Below, piece after piece: positions 15,614 to 23,706 of a stretch of DNA of 37,296 bases. The notes under the pieces are model-generated. The model worked only from the letters and a program-made list of their open reading frames with translations, ran no database searches and was not told the DNA's origin. Both the position numbers and the translations under genes were made by a program. The DNA lies in the NCBI GenBank assembly GCA_007126095.1, contig SLBZ01000088.1:1-37296 (forward strand), written 5' to 3'. How positions within the stretch are numbered: the first letter of the stretch is position 1; every line of letters starts with the position of its first letter. Origin of the DNA: Aquisalimonas sp. GTDB taxonomy: Bacteria > Pseudomonadota > Gammaproteobacteria > Nitrococcales > Aquisalimonadaceae.

Positions 15614-16225
15614 TCAGCCCCCGGATTCGCCGCGCCGGGCAAACAAGGGCTCGTGCTCCGAGACGTTGAGCCGGGGGCGATCGGGCTCCGGTTCGTTCAG
15701 CGGCGTCACCTCCACCATGGAGGCGAGAGAGCGCGCCGCCAGGGCCTGATAGGTGCGTGTGCCCTCGCTCTTCCAGGCGATCTCGTCGTCGGAGAGGGCG
15801 CGCACCACCTTGGCCGGGCTACCCACCGCCAGATGCCGGGCCTCGATCCGGCTGTTCGCCTTGACGAAGGCGCCGGCTGCCACGATGGCGGCCTCACCGA
15901 CCACGGCGTTGTCCATGATCACGCTGTTCATCCCTACCATGGCGTTCTCGCCAATGTGGCAGCCGTGCAGAACGGCGCCATGGCCGACATGGCCTGCCGC
16001 CTCGACAAGGGTGTCGGTACCGGGGAAACCATGCATGACACAGGTATCCTGAAGGTTGCTGCCTTCCTCCAGAACCAGGCGCCCGAAGTCACCCCGCAGA
16101 GCCGCGCAGGGTCCGACGTAGACGCCGGCGCGGACAATAACGTCGCCGATGAGTACGGCCGTGGGGTGCACGAATGCGTCCGGGTGGATGACCGGGCGGA
16201 TACCGTCGATGGCATAGCTTGGCAT
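15614..16225 (-). CDS. paaY: Gamma-carbonic-anhydrase-like thioesterase PaaY
   Basis: A left-handed beta-helix protein of 203 residues with hexapeptide repeats (about 10-140) and a C-terminal helix ([20 protein letters not shown]). Metal-ligand histidines fit H65 (CVMHG), H82 and H87 ([12 protein letters not shown]). [21 protein letters not shown] is the usual PaaY/CaiE block. PaaY hydrolyses 2-hydroxycyclohepta-1,4,6-triene-1-formyl-CoA, a dead-end by-product of the phenylacetyl-CoA pathway, and so frees CoA; carbonic anhydrase activity is also a family property. It lies 21 bp after paaN and 18 bp before paaF. Confidence 0.88.
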   Translation of the reverse strand: MPSYAIDGIRPVIHPDAFVHPTAVLIGDVIVRAGVYVGPCAALRGDFGRLVLEEGSNLQDTCVMHGFPGTDTLVEAAGHVGHGAVLHGCHIGENAMVGMNSVIMDNAVVGEAAIVAAGAFVKANSRIEARHLAVGSPAKVVRALSDDEIAWKSEGTRTYQALAARSLASMVEVTPLNEPEPDRPRLNVSEHEPLFARRGESGG

Positions 16226-16246
16226 GATGGTCTCCCCGTGGTTCCG

Positions 16247-17914
16247 TCAGGCGGCGTGGCGACGGGTCTGCACCACCCGGAACCGGTTGGCCACGAACGC
16301 GGCGTCGCACAGGGCGGCGTTGGCGGCAGGGTTGGCACCGGTGCCGTGGTAGTCGCTGAAGGCCGCTGTCTGATTGACGAATACGCCGCCGAGCAGGTTC
16401 TCAGACAGGGAGACCCCGGCATCCAGCGCTGCCTGCCGCATGGCGCCCAGTGTTGCCTCGCGGGTGCTGTAGACCGCCCACGTCATGGCACCCTTGCTGC
16501 GTGCCAGTGTCTTGGCGCGCTGGATGCTGTCCTCGGTGCTGTCCGTGGCGATCAACAGGGAAATCGGGCCGAACAGCTCCCGCTGGTAGGCGTTCTCGTC
16601 GGCGGCGTCCACCGCAAGAATCAGCGGCGTGCGAATCCGGGCGCCGTCGAACTGCGGGTGCTCCCGTGACTCGGAGTCCAGTACCACCCGGCCCAGGGTC
16701 CGGGCCTGGTCGATCCGCTCCGCGGTGACCGGTGCCTGGATGGCGCCCAGAACCCCCGTCGCGCGGTCGTTGTCCGACAGGAACTTGCTGACGCCGGTGG
16801 CCAGGGCCTCGGCCACCTCGTCAAAGCTCAGGTGACCCTGGTCGGTGTCGATGCCGTCCCGCGGAATGAACAGGTTCTGCGGCGTGGTGCACATCTGACC
16901 GGAGTAGAGACTCAGGGAGAAAGCCAGGTTCTGGCTCATGGCCTTGAGGTTGTCGGTGGAGTCGATAACGATGCTGTTGACCCCCGCTTTCTCCGTGTAA
17001 ACCTGCGCCTGGTGGCAGTTCTGCTCCAGCCACTCGCCGAAGGCCGAGCTGCCGGTGAAATCGATGACCTGGATGCGCGGGTCCAGTGCCAGTTCCTTGG
17101 TGACCGGCGCTTCGCGGGTGTCGGCGATCATGGACACGATCCAGGGATCGAAGCCCGCCTCCTTGAGCACCTCCTGACAGACTTCCACGGTGATGGCCAG
17201 GGGCAGAATGGTGTGCGGGTGGGGCTTGACCACGACCGGGTTGCCCGTCGCCAGGCTGGCAAATAGGCCCGGGTATCCGTTCCAGGTGGGGAACGTGGAA
17301 ACGCCGATCATCAGCGCCAGGCCACGCGGGATCACGTGAAAGTTCTTGTCCATCTCCAGCGGGTCGCGCTTGCCCTGGGGCTTGGTCCAGTGCGTCTGCC
17401 CCGGATGGCGGGTCATGGCTTCGAAGGCGTACGCCACGGCCTCCAGGCCGCGATCCTGGGCGTGGGTGCCGCCGGCCTGGAACGCCATGGGGAAGGCCTG
17501 GCCGGTGGTGTGCATGACCGCGTGAGCCAGTTCGAAGCTGCGCTGGTTCAGTCGATGCAGGATCTCCAGGCAGACGCCGGCGCGGGTCTCCGGGCCGGCG
17601 TCACGCCAGGCCCGCAGTGAATCCTCCATGGCCGTGAGCAGGGTGTCCGGGTCCACCTTCGGGTAGGTGATGCCCAGATCGAATCCGTACGGCGACCGCT
17701 CGGCGCCGATCTCCCCTTCGATGCCAGGCATTTCCAGCGCCATGGGTTTGTTCAGGCGCGCCTGAAAGGCGGCTTCACCGGCGGCCGGGGCGTCTTCGCC
17801 GTAGACCTTGCCGCTCGGCGCCTCCGGGTAGGGGCTCCAGAATTCGCGGGTCCGGGATGCCTCAACGGCTTTTTCCAGGGTTTGCCGGTGCTTTTCGTAG
17901 TAGGACTGCGTCAT
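16247..17914 (-). CDS. paaN: PaaN aldehyde dehydrogenase (short form lacking the hydratase domain)
   Basis: A 555-residue aldehyde dehydrogenase of the shorter PaaN group. The catalytic cysteine is C342 in SGQMC, the general base is E308 in YTEKAGVN, and the cofactor loop is FTGSSAFG (about 286). In the phenylacetyl-CoA pathway it oxidises the semialdehyde formed after ring opening to 3-oxo-5,6-dehydrosuberyl-CoA. The C-terminal MaoC-like oxepin-CoA hydrolase domain of E. coli PaaZ is absent; the protein ends shortly after the ALDH fold. ATG 17914 directly follows a strong GGAGGAG site, while an upstream ATG at 17938 would add eight residues with a poorer site. First gene of the minus-strand paa operon. 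Confidence 0.9.
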   Translation of the reverse strand: MTQSYYEKHRQTLEKAVEASRTREFWSPYPEAPSGKVYGEDAPAAGEAAFQARLNKPMALEMPGIEGEIGAERSPYGFDLGITYPKVDPDTLLTAMEDSLRAWRDAGPETRAGVCLEILHRLNQRSFELAHAVMHTTGQAFPMAFQAGGTHAQDRGLEAVAYAFEAMTRHPGQTHWTKPQGKRDPLEMDKNFHVIPRGLALMIGVSTFPTWNGYPGLFASLATGNPVVVKPHPHTILPLAITVEVCQEVLKEAGFDPWIVSMIADTREAPVTKELALDPRIQVIDFTGSSAFGEWLEQNCHQAQVYTEKAGVNSIVIDSTDNLKAMSQNLAFSLSLYSGQMCTTPQNLFIPRDGIDTDQGHLSFDEVAEALATGVSKFLSDNDRATGVLGAIQAPVTAERIDQARTLGRVVLDSESREHPQFDGARIRTPLILAVDAADENAYQRELFGPISLLIATDSTEDSIQRAKTLARSKGAMTWAVYSTREATLGAMRQAALDAGVSLSENLLGGVFVNQTAAFSDYHGTGANPAANAALCDAAFVANRFRVVQTRRHAA

Positions 17915-18090
17915 GACTCCTCCTCGGGTGATCACCATGCCCGCTCACTAAGGGATAGCATGTGAATAAACATAATCGATTGTGCAGCGCATCGTTTCTG
18001 TAACAAATTCAGTCATCGTTCTCTGATGTTCGCTATATCGTGATAAAAAACATAAATATCATATGTTTGAATCACTTGGAGAACCGTTGC

Positions 18091-18110
18091 AGCACACGAT
18101 AACGTGTGCT
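18091..18110. promoter_or_regulatory. Perfect palindrome in the paaN-paaG intergenic region
   Basis: AGCACACG-ATAA-CGTGTGCT is a perfect 8-bp inverted repeat with a 4-nt spacer, about 180 bp upstream of paaN and 145 bp upstream of paaG. No T-run follows on either strand, so an operator is more likely than a terminator. PaaX, encoded nearby, is the obvious candidate ligand, but this palindrome does not carry the GTGAYAC half-site seen elsewhere. Confidence 0.5.
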
Positions 18111-18131
18111 TTCCGATCTTGTGGTGTTGTA

Positions 18132-18140
18132 GTGTGATAC
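18132..18140 (+). promoter_or_regulatory. GTGTGATAC half-site (possible PaaX box)
   Basis: GTGTGATAC differs by one base from the arms of the palindrome at 22124-22147 upstream of paaA. An opposed CACAC at 18146-18150 makes a weaker palindrome with it. The repetition of the motif in the two paa control regions supports a shared regulator. Confidence 0.4.
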
Positions 18141-18253
18141 ATAAACACACCATGTCAACGGCCAACTTGTATCTAATTTGTGGAGTGCGGTAAGGTGCAT
18201 TAAGCACCGTCAACAAGCAGGGTCCGCCGCACGGACCCGGGGGAGGAGCAGCC

Positions 18254-19045
18254 GTGGCATTCGAAACGATCGAGTTCTCCGTGGAGTCCGGAATCGGGCG
18301 GCTCGCGCTCAGCCGGCCGGACAGTCTCAACAGCTTCAACGTGGAGATGCACGAGGAGATCCAGCAGGCGCTGGACGTGCTCGAGCGAACGGAAGGCCTG
18401 CGGGTTCTGTTGGTCACGGGTCGCGGGCGCGCCTTCTGTGCCGGTCAGGATCTCTCCGACCGCAGCGTGGCGCCCGGAGACCAGGTTCCGGACCTCGGCG
18501 AGTCTCTGGAGCGTTACTACAACCCGATGATCCGCCGGCTCCGGGCATTGCCGGTCCCGGTGGTCTGCGCGGTGAACGGGGTCGCCGCAGGCGCCGGGGC
18601 CAACATCGCGTTGGCTTGTGACATTGTGCTTGCCGCCCGATCGGCGAAGTTCGCCGAGGTGTTCTGCAATATTGGCCTGGTTCCGGACTCCGGAGGAACG
18701 TGGCATCTGCCGCGGCTGGTCGGGCATGCCCGCGCCATGGCACTGAGCATGCTGGGCGGGAAGGTGTCCGCCGAACAGGCGGAGCAGTGGGGCATGATCT
18801 GGCGAGTGGTGGACGATGACGCGCTGGAGCGCGAGGCGGAGGATCTGCTGGAGCATTTCGCGCGGCAGCCCACCCGAGGGCTCGCGCACATCAAGCAGGC
18901 GCTGGCGGCGAGCTGGACCAGCACCCTGGATGAGCAGCTGGACCTGGAGCGGGACCTTCAGCGGGCGTGCGGCCGTACGGCCGACTATCGTGAGGGGGTG
19001 ACCGCCTTCATGGAGAAGCGTAAGCCCGAGTTCACGGGGCGGTAA
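18254..19045 (+). CDS. paaG: 1,2-epoxyphenylacetyl-CoA isomerase PaaG
   Basis: A crotonase-family protein of 263 residues. CAGQDLSDR (62-70) and GVAAGAGAN (about 109-117) form the oxyanion hole, and IGLVPDSGGTW (140-150) carries D145, equivalent to the catalytic aspartate of PaaG. The glutamates of true hydratases are missing, which separates it from PaaF. PaaG isomerises ring-1,2-epoxyphenylacetyl-CoA to oxepin-CoA and later shifts a double bond in the ring-opened product. The start is GTG 18254, preceded by GGGAGGAGC. It opens the plus-strand operon paaG-paaI-paaK-paaX, with paaI 11 bp downstream. Confidence 0.92.
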   Translation: MAFETIEFSVESGIGRLALSRPDSLNSFNVEMHEEIQQALDVLERTEGLRVLLVTGRGRAFCAGQDLSDRSVAPGDQVPDLGESLERYYNPMIRRLRALPVPVVCAVNGVAAGAGANIALACDIVLAARSAKFAEVFCNIGLVPDSGGTWHLPRLVGHARAMALSMLGGKVSAEQAEQWGMIWRVVDDDALEREAEDLLEHFARQPTRGLAHIKQALAASWTSTLDEQLDLERDLQRACGRTADYREGVTAFMEKRKPEFTGR

Positions 19046-19056
19046 GGGAGAATCCC

Positions 19057-19536
19057 ATGAGCGAGGAGCAGAGTGTCACCGAACAGGTCCCCGCACCGGA
19101 GATGGCGCGCCGCTGCGCCGAGGCGATGTGGCGTGACGACTACGCTTCCCGGGCCCTGGGCATGACCATCGAAGAGGTCGCGCCGCGGTACGCGCGCATA
19201 TCCATGTCCGTTCGGAAGGACATGCTGAACGGGCATGCCAGCTGCCACGGCGGGCTCATATTCACGCTGGCGGACTCGGCCTTCGCGTTCGCCTGTAACT
19301 GGTCGAACCGGCTGACCGTCGCATCCAGTGGCACCATCGAGTTCCTCGCTCCCGCGCGTGAGGAGGATCTGCTGACAGCCATTGCAGAGGAGCGCAGTCG
19401 GTCCGGGCGCACCGGCGTCTATGATGCGACCGTGACGAACCAGGCCGGCGACCTGGTCGCCCTGTTCCGGGGGCGGTCGTACACGCTTCATGGGCAGTTG
19501 GTTGACGGCCTGGAGCTGGATGACGCCGGGCGTTGA
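19057..19536 (+). CDS. paaI: Hotdog-fold phenylacetyl-CoA-pathway thioesterase PaaI
   Basis: A 159-residue hotdog thioesterase. The signature NGHASCHGGLIFTLADSAFAFACN holds the catalytic aspartate D73, and SGTIEFLAPAREEDLLTA plus the C-terminal LVALFRGRSYTL complete the PaaI pattern. PaaI hydrolyses hydroxyphenylacetyl-CoA and related thioesters, releasing CoA from unproductive intermediates. The ATG 19057 start follows GGGAGAAT. It lies between paaG and paaK; the 77-bp gap to paaK contains a separate ribosome binding site but no evident promoter. Confidence 0.92.
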   Translation: MSEEQSVTEQVPAPEMARRCAEAMWRDDYASRALGMTIEEVAPRYARISMSVRKDMLNGHASCHGGLIFTLADSAFAFACNWSNRLTVASSGTIEFLAPAREEDLLTAIAEERSRSGRTGVYDATVTNQAGDLVALFRGRSYTLHGQLVDGLELDDAGR

Positions 19537-19613
19537 TCCGTCCTCAAGCGGAGCAGCCCGATGGCCATGGCGGCGCAGACCGCCAGATATGAATTACGAG
19601 GAGAAGCATCACC

Positions 19614-20930
19614 ATGAACGCAGTCAAGCAGGTCAGTGGCATCCCGGAGTCGGTAGAGACATGCAGTGTGGACGAGCTGCGGGCGCTACAGCTACAACGC
19701 CTGCGCTGGAGCCTGAATCACGCCTACAAAAACGTGCCGTTCTACCGCCAGAGCTTTGACGCCGCTGGCGTTCACCCGTCGGACCTGGAGTCGCTGGACG
19801 ATCTGGCCCGTTTCCCGTTCACCATGAAGAACGACCTCCGGGACAACTATCCCTTCGGCATGGTTGCGACGCCCATGCAGGACGTGGTGCGCATTCACGC
19901 CTCCAGTGGCACCACGGGGCGACCCACGGTGGTCACCTACACCCAGAATGACGTGGACATGTGGGCGAATCTGGTTGCCCGGTGCATGCGTGCCGCGGGC
20001 GTGACGTCCAGCGACATCGTTCAGGTCTCGTACGGCTACGGCCTCTTCACCGGGGGGCTGGGCGCTCACTATGGCGCCGAGCGCCTGGGGTGCGCAGTCA
20101 TTCCCATGTCCGGGGGGCAGACCGAGAAGCAGGTGCAGCTCATCCAGGATTTCAAGCCCACGGTGATCATGGTGACGCCGTCCTACATGCTGAATATCGC
20201 CGATGAATTCGAGCGCCAGGGCCTGGATCCCCGGAAGTCTTCCCTGCGTGTGGGTATCTTTGGCGCCGAGCCCTGGACCGACGCCATGCGCCAGGAAATC
20301 GAATCCCGTATGGGTATCGATGCGGTGGACATCTACGGGCTCTCCGAGGTGATGGGGCCCGGCGTGGCCCAGGAATGCCTGGAGACCAAGGATGGGCCCA
20401 CCATCTGGGAAGACTATTTCTACCCCGAGATCATCGATCCGGACACCGGTGAAGTGCTCCCCGACGGAGAGGAAGGCGAGCTGGTGTTCACCAGCCTGGC
20501 CAAGGAGGCCTTCCCGATCATACGGTATCGCAGCAGGGACCTCAGCCGCCTGCTGCCGGGGACGGCCCGCTCCATGCGCCGGATGGACCGCATCACCGGG
20601 CGCAGCGACGACATGTTGATCATCCGCGGTGTGAACGTGTTCCCGTCGCAGATCGAGGAGCGCATCTGCGAGCACGGCAAGTTGGCACCCCATTACCAGT
20701 TGGAGGTGTGGCGCGACGGGAACGTCGACAGCCTCTCCGTGCGTGTAGAGCCTCAGCCGGGCCTCGGTCAGTTGACGGAAGCGGACCGGAAGGTGCTTGC
20801 GCAGGAGCTGGCGCACGCCATCAAGTCCTACGTCGGGGTCACGGCCGCCGTGGAGATCGTGGACGTCGGTGCAGTGGAGCGCTCCCAGGGCAAGGCCAAG
20901 CGCGTGGTGGACCTGCGACCCAAGGCATGA
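19614..20930 (+). CDS. paaK: Phenylacetate-CoA ligase PaaK
   Basis: A 438-residue AMP-forming ligase that converts phenylacetate, ATP and CoA to phenylacetyl-CoA, the entry step of the pathway. The phosphate loop HASSGTTGRP starts near residue 95, IYGLSEVMGPG (about 243) is the PaaK-type substrate/adenylate motif, YRSRDLS (about 305) binds the ribose, and the C-terminal ERSQGKAKRV supplies the adenylation lysine K427. Length and motifs match PaaK throughout. The start at ATG 19614 follows ACGAGGAGAAGC. K427 would be the natural target if the Pat-like protein encoded at 12052-14754 acts on this enzyme (inference). Confidence 0.94.
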   Translation: MNAVKQVSGIPESVETCSVDELRALQLQRLRWSLNHAYKNVPFYRQSFDAAGVHPSDLESLDDLARFPFTMKNDLRDNYPFGMVATPMQDVVRIHASSGTTGRPTVVTYTQNDVDMWANLVARCMRAAGVTSSDIVQVSYGYGLFTGGLGAHYGAERLGCAVIPMSGGQTEKQVQLIQDFKPTVIMVTPSYMLNIADEFERQGLDPRKSSLRVGIFGAEPWTDAMRQEIESRMGIDAVDIYGLSEVMGPGVAQECLETKDGPTIWEDYFYPEIIDPDTGEVLPDGEEGELVFTSLAKEAFPIIRYRSRDLSRLLPGTARSMRRMDRITGRSDDMLIIRGVNVFPSQIEERICEHGKLAPHYQLEVWRDGNVDSLSVRVEPQPGLGQLTEADRKVLAQELAHAIKSYVGVTAAVEIVDVGAVERSQGKAKRVVDLRPKA

Positions 20931-21060
20931 GCCTGCTCTGGATGGATTGAGCTGTGTGCTCTGCTCGCCGCCGTGTTGCAAGGAGGCCCGTTCAGGGCTT
21001 GACGCTCCGTTATGGTATCGTTCGGCCGCGCGAGCATCGCAGCCGTGATGTGAGGAAGGC

Positions 21061-22032
21061 ATGTCCACAAAGAAGGCGGTAAATGAGCTGGTAGAGCGCT
21101 TGACGGTCGAGCGGCCTATTCGCGCCCGCTCGCTGATCATCACGGTTTACGGGGACGCCATTGCTCCGCGCGGTGGCACCGTCTGGCTGGGCAGTCTGAT
21201 CCAGCTGCTCAAACCTCTCGGCCTGGGGGATCGCCTGGTGCGGACGTCGGTGAATCGCCTCTCCAAGGAGGGGTGGCTGACGTCCTCGCAGATCGGTCGA
21301 CGCAGTTATTACAGTCTGACCCGCCGGGGCTGGAGGAGCTTCGACAAGGCCTATCAGAGGGTCTATCACGAACCTCGCCACGAATGGGACGGAGAGTGGA
21401 TGCTGGTGCTGACCTCCGGGGTTCCGGCGTCCGATCGCGAGGCATTGCGTCGGGAGCTGGGCAACCTGGGGTTCGGTGTCCTCGCCCCGGGCGTGCTCGC
21501 GCATCCATTGCCGCCGCGCGAGGCCGTGACCGCCACGTTGCAGGACCTGGACTTGTCTGAAGAGGCCATCGTCATGCGCGCCCAGCATGAGGGCTTGCCG
21601 ACCTCGCGGCCCATGAACCGGCTCGTGCGTGATGTCTGGAGTCTGGACGAACTCAGTGAACAGTATGCCCATTTTCTGGAGCGCTTTCGTCCCGTCTGGC
21701 GATCCATGAGCGCGGCGAAGCGGTTGGATCCGGAGCAGTGTTTTCTGGTGCGTACGCTCCTGATTCACGAAATCCGCCGTCTGCTGTTGCGTGACCCGCA
21801 GCTCCCGGAGGATGTGTTGCCGGCAGAGTGGAGCGGAGCAGCAGCACGCCTGCTTTGCCGCAACCTCTACCGTCTGACCTTTCGTCATGCCGAGGCGCAC
21901 CTCAGCAGTGTGCTCCGCACTGCGGAGGGTCCCCTTCCCGAGCCCGCCCCTTACTTCTACAAGCGCTTCGGTGGCCTGCTTTCCTCCGGGGGCGATGAAC
22001 GTCATGGCCCGGGCACCGGCACGGCTGCCTGA
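21061..22032 (+). CDS. paaX: Phenylacetyl-CoA-responsive repressor PaaX
   Basis: A 323-residue regulator. The N-terminal winged-helix region (about 20-95) has RARSLIITVYGDAIAPRGGTVWLGSLI and VRTSVNRLSKEGWL, followed by SYYSLTRRG; this is the PaaX pattern. A central segment (about 100-180) and a C-terminal domain (WRSMSAAKRLDPEQCFLVRTLLIHEIRRLLLRDPQLP shortened here to its key block LIHEIRRLLLRDP) also match. In E. coli PaaX represses paa promoters and is released by phenylacetyl-CoA. Its position after paaK, just before the paaA control region, suggests that it controls both clusters and itself. The 130-bp gap upstream contains TTGACG at 20999-21004 but no well-spaced -10. Confidence 0.92.
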   Translation: MSTKKAVNELVERLTVERPIRARSLIITVYGDAIAPRGGTVWLGSLIQLLKPLGLGDRLVRTSVNRLSKEGWLTSSQIGRRSYYSLTRRGWRSFDKAYQRVYHEPRHEWDGEWMLVLTSGVPASDREALRRELGNLGFGVLAPGVLAHPLPPREAVTATLQDLDLSEEAIVMRAQHEGLPTSRPMNRLVRDVWSLDELSEQYAHFLERFRPVWRSMSAAKRLDPEQCFLVRTLLIHEIRRLLLRDPQLPEDVLPAEWSGAAARLLCRNLYRLTFRHAEAHLSSVLRTAEGPLPEPAPYFYKRFGGLLSSGGDERHGPGTGTAA

Positions 22033-22123
22033 CAATACTCCCGAGAAGGTTGGTAACGCCCCCGCCACTCCGCTGTTTCATCCTGTCCGTTCCCCGAAGG
22101 TGTGTGCATCCAGTTGGGCTCGT

Positions 22124-22147
22124 GTGTGACACGATGATGTGTCACAC
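22124..22147. promoter_or_regulatory. Perfect 9-bp palindrome upstream of paaA (candidate PaaX operator)
   Basis: GTGTGACAC (22124-22132) and GTGTCACAC (22139-22147) form a perfect inverted repeat around the 6-nt spacer GATGAT. Arm length and two-turn spacing suit a dimeric repressor. It lies about 140 bp upstream of the candidate paaA promoter and 92 bp after the paaX stop. The arms resemble the TGTGAT part of published PaaX boxes as I remember them; direct evidence is lacking. Confidence 0.6.
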
Positions 22148-22285
22148 GTCCGAGTTTTTGTTGTAACACGACTGGTTGGAATGCGCCCTATGGATGTCTT
22201 TGTGTTCGTTTTTTTGCAATAAAAATAAATAAAAACAGTGCCTTGTTTTCGGTGTTTCGGTGTTGCACCGCATCGTGAGTCGTGC

Positions 22286-22313
22286 TTGAAAACGTGACAC
22301 ACAAGTCTATACT
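22286..22313 (+). promoter_or_regulatory. Candidate sigma-70 promoter of paaABCDE
   Basis: TTGAAA (22286-22291) and TATACT (22308-22313) are separated by 16 bp and lie 68 bp upstream of the paaA start. Both hexamers are close to consensus, and the AT-rich tract upstream could act as an UP element. The spacer carries the GTGACAC half-site of the operator-like pair at 22292-22337, as expected for a repressed promoter. Confidence 0.55.
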
Positions 22314-22337
22314 GCAAAAATAGTAAATGTATCACGT
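22292..22337. promoter_or_regulatory. Imperfect operator pair straddling the paaA -10 element
   Basis: ACGTGACAC (22292-22300) lies in the promoter spacer, and GTATCACGT (22329-22337) lies just downstream of the expected transcription start. The two arms match in inverted orientation at 8 of 9 positions. They share the GTGAYAC core with the palindrome at 22124-22147 and the half-site at 18132-18140. Such a pair could let a repressor cover the promoter. Confidence 0.45.
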
Positions 22338-22380
22338 AGGTTTGCCTGGGGTGGCCCAGTTCCTTGCCGAGGAGGTTTGC

Positions 22381-23370
22381 ATGTACAGCCAGTTCGTGGA
22401 TACCGGGTCAGACGGTCAAAAAGGGGGGCAGGACGCCTCCGAGCAGGAGCGTGCGTTCCAGGCGCGTATCGACGAGGGGATCAGCATTGAGCCTAAGGAC
22501 TGGATGCCGGAGAAATACCGGAAGACCCTGGTGCGCCAGATCTCCCAGCACGCGCATTCGGAGATCGTGGGCATGTTGCCGGAGGGGAACTGGATTACCC
22601 GTGCGCCCAGCCTGCGCCGGAAGCTGATTCTGCTGGCCAAGGTCCAGGACGAAGCGGGGCACGGCCTCTATCTCTACAGCGCCGCGGAGACCCTGGGTGC
22701 CAGCCGGGACGATCTGCTGGATGCGCTCCATGACGGACGGGCCAAGTATTCCAGCATCTTCAACTATCCCACCCTGACCTGGGCGGACATCGGCGCCATC
22801 GGCTGGCTGGTGGATGGCGCCGCCATCATGAATCAGGTGCCGCTGTGCCGTTGCTCCTACGGTCCCTATGCCCGAGCCATGGTGAGGGTGTGCAAGGAGG
22901 AGAGCTTCCATCAGCGCCAGGGGTACGAGCTGTTGCTTGAGATGGTCAATGGCACCGAAGAGCAGAAGGCCATGGCGCAGGATGCGCTGAACCGCTGGTG
23001 GTGGCCGTCGCTGATGATGTTCGGGCCGGCCGACGGCGACTCCGTGCACACGCAGCAATCCATGGCCTGGAAGATCAAGCGCCACACCAACGACGAACTC
23101 CGTCAGCGGTTCATCGACCAGACCGTGCCACAGGCCCATTACCTGGGGCTGTCGATCCCCGACCCCGATCTTCGCTGGAACGAGGAGACCGGCCATTACG
23201 AGATCGGCGAGATCGACTGGGACGAGTTCTGGAATGTGGTCAACGGCAATGGTCCGTGCAACCGCGAGCGTCTTGCGGCACGACGCACGGCCTACGAGGA
23301 CGGTGCATGGGTTCGGGAAGCGGCCCGTGCCCACGCGGAGAAGAGGCAGAAGCGGCGCGCTGCTGCCTGA
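22381..23370 (+). CDS. paaA: Phenylacetyl-CoA epoxidase catalytic subunit PaaA
   Basis: The di-iron oxygenase subunit (329 residues) of the PaaABC(E) complex, which forms ring-1,2-epoxyphenylacetyl-CoA. Iron-ligand residues are visible as E61, E91 with H94 (DEAGH) and E174 with H177 (EESFH). The conserved RLAARR-type C-terminal region is present. The frame is open back to 22327, but ATG 22381 is chosen because GAGGAGG stands directly before it and upstream codons would run through the operator. First gene of paaABCDE; paaB follows after 23 bp. Confidence 0.95.
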   Translation: MYSQFVDTGSDGQKGGQDASEQERAFQARIDEGISIEPKDWMPEKYRKTLVRQISQHAHSEIVGMLPEGNWITRAPSLRRKLILLAKVQDEAGHGLYLYSAAETLGASRDDLLDALHDGRAKYSSIFNYPTLTWADIGAIGWLVDGAAIMNQVPLCRCSYGPYARAMVRVCKEESFHQRQGYELLLEMVNGTEEQKAMAQDALNRWWWPSLMMFGPADGDSVHTQQSMAWKIKRHTNDELRQRFIDQTVPQAHYLGLSIPDPDLRWNEETGHYEIGEIDWDEFWNVVNGNGPCNRERLAARRTAYEDGAWVREAARAHAEKRQKRRAAA

Positions 23371-23393
23371 AGAACGGATCCGGAGGGAATGTG

Positions 23394-23678
23394 ATGAGTA
23401 AGGACTGGCCGCTGTGGGAAGTGTTCATCCGCAGCAAGCACGGGCTCTCGCACAAGCACGTCGGCAGCATCCATGCCACGGACGCGGAGATGGCGATGAA
23501 TAACGCCCGTGACGTCTACACGCGCCGGAACGAGGGTGCGAGCATCTGGGTGGTTCCGTCGGTGCAGATCGTATCGTCAGCACCCGGTGACAAGGGAATG
23601 CTGTTCGATCCCAGCGAGGACAAGGTCTATCGCCACCCGACGTTCTACGACGTCCCGTCGGACGTGGAGAACATGTGA
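23394..23678 (+). CDS. paaB: Phenylacetyl-CoA epoxidase subunit PaaB
   Basis: A 94-residue subunit, the usual PaaB length. It begins MSKDWPLWEVFIRSKHGLSHKHVGS and contains NARDVYTRRNEG and SIWVVPS, the conserved PaaB blocks. PaaB is small, non-catalytic and needed for assembly and activity of the epoxidase complex. ATG 23394 follows GGAGGGAAT. It sits in the canonical order between paaA and paaC. Confidence 0.95.
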   Translation: MSKDWPLWEVFIRSKHGLSHKHVGSIHATDAEMAMNNARDVYTRRNEGASIWVVPSVQIVSSAPGDKGMLFDPSEDKVYRHPTFYDVPSDVENM

Positions 23679-23706
23679 CGGTGGGCTGCAGCAGGGGAGT
23701 AGCGCA

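Larger units (their letters stand above)
17915..18253. promoter_or_regulatory. Divergent paaN / paaG control region, AT-rich
   Basis: A 339-bp gene-free stretch between two divergent paa operons. Its middle (about 17960-18180) is much more AT-rich than the surroundings. It holds the palindrome at 18091-18110, a GTGTGATAC half-site at 18132-18140 and a partial CGTGATAA at 18039-18046. A possible -10 for paaN is TATGAT read on the minus strand at 18063-18058, but no good -35 accompanies it. On the plus strand I found no convincing hexamer pair for paaG. I see no open frame with coding character and no sign of a stable RNA. Confidence 0.6.
22033..22380. promoter_or_regulatory. paaX-paaA control region, AT-rich
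   Basis: A 348-bp gene-free stretch. It contains the palindrome at 22124-22147, a weaker related sequence TTGTAACACG at 22161-22170, a strongly AT-rich tract at about 22195-22250 (poly-T then poly-A blocks, possibly bent DNA or a site for a DNA-bending protein such as IHF, although I find no clean IHF consensus), and the promoter and operator at 22286-22337. The remaining bases show no coding character. Confidence 0.65.

Noticed and set aside
20999..21021. TTGACG followed by TATGGT/TATCGT as the paaX promoter.
   Set aside because: The spacing between hexamers is only 6 to 11 bp, too short for a sigma-70 promoter.
22124..22147. Reading the paaA-upstream palindrome as a CRP site because it contains TGTGA and TCACA.
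   Set aside because: The two half-sites are 12 bp apart instead of the 6 bp of a CRP site, so the spacing does not fit.
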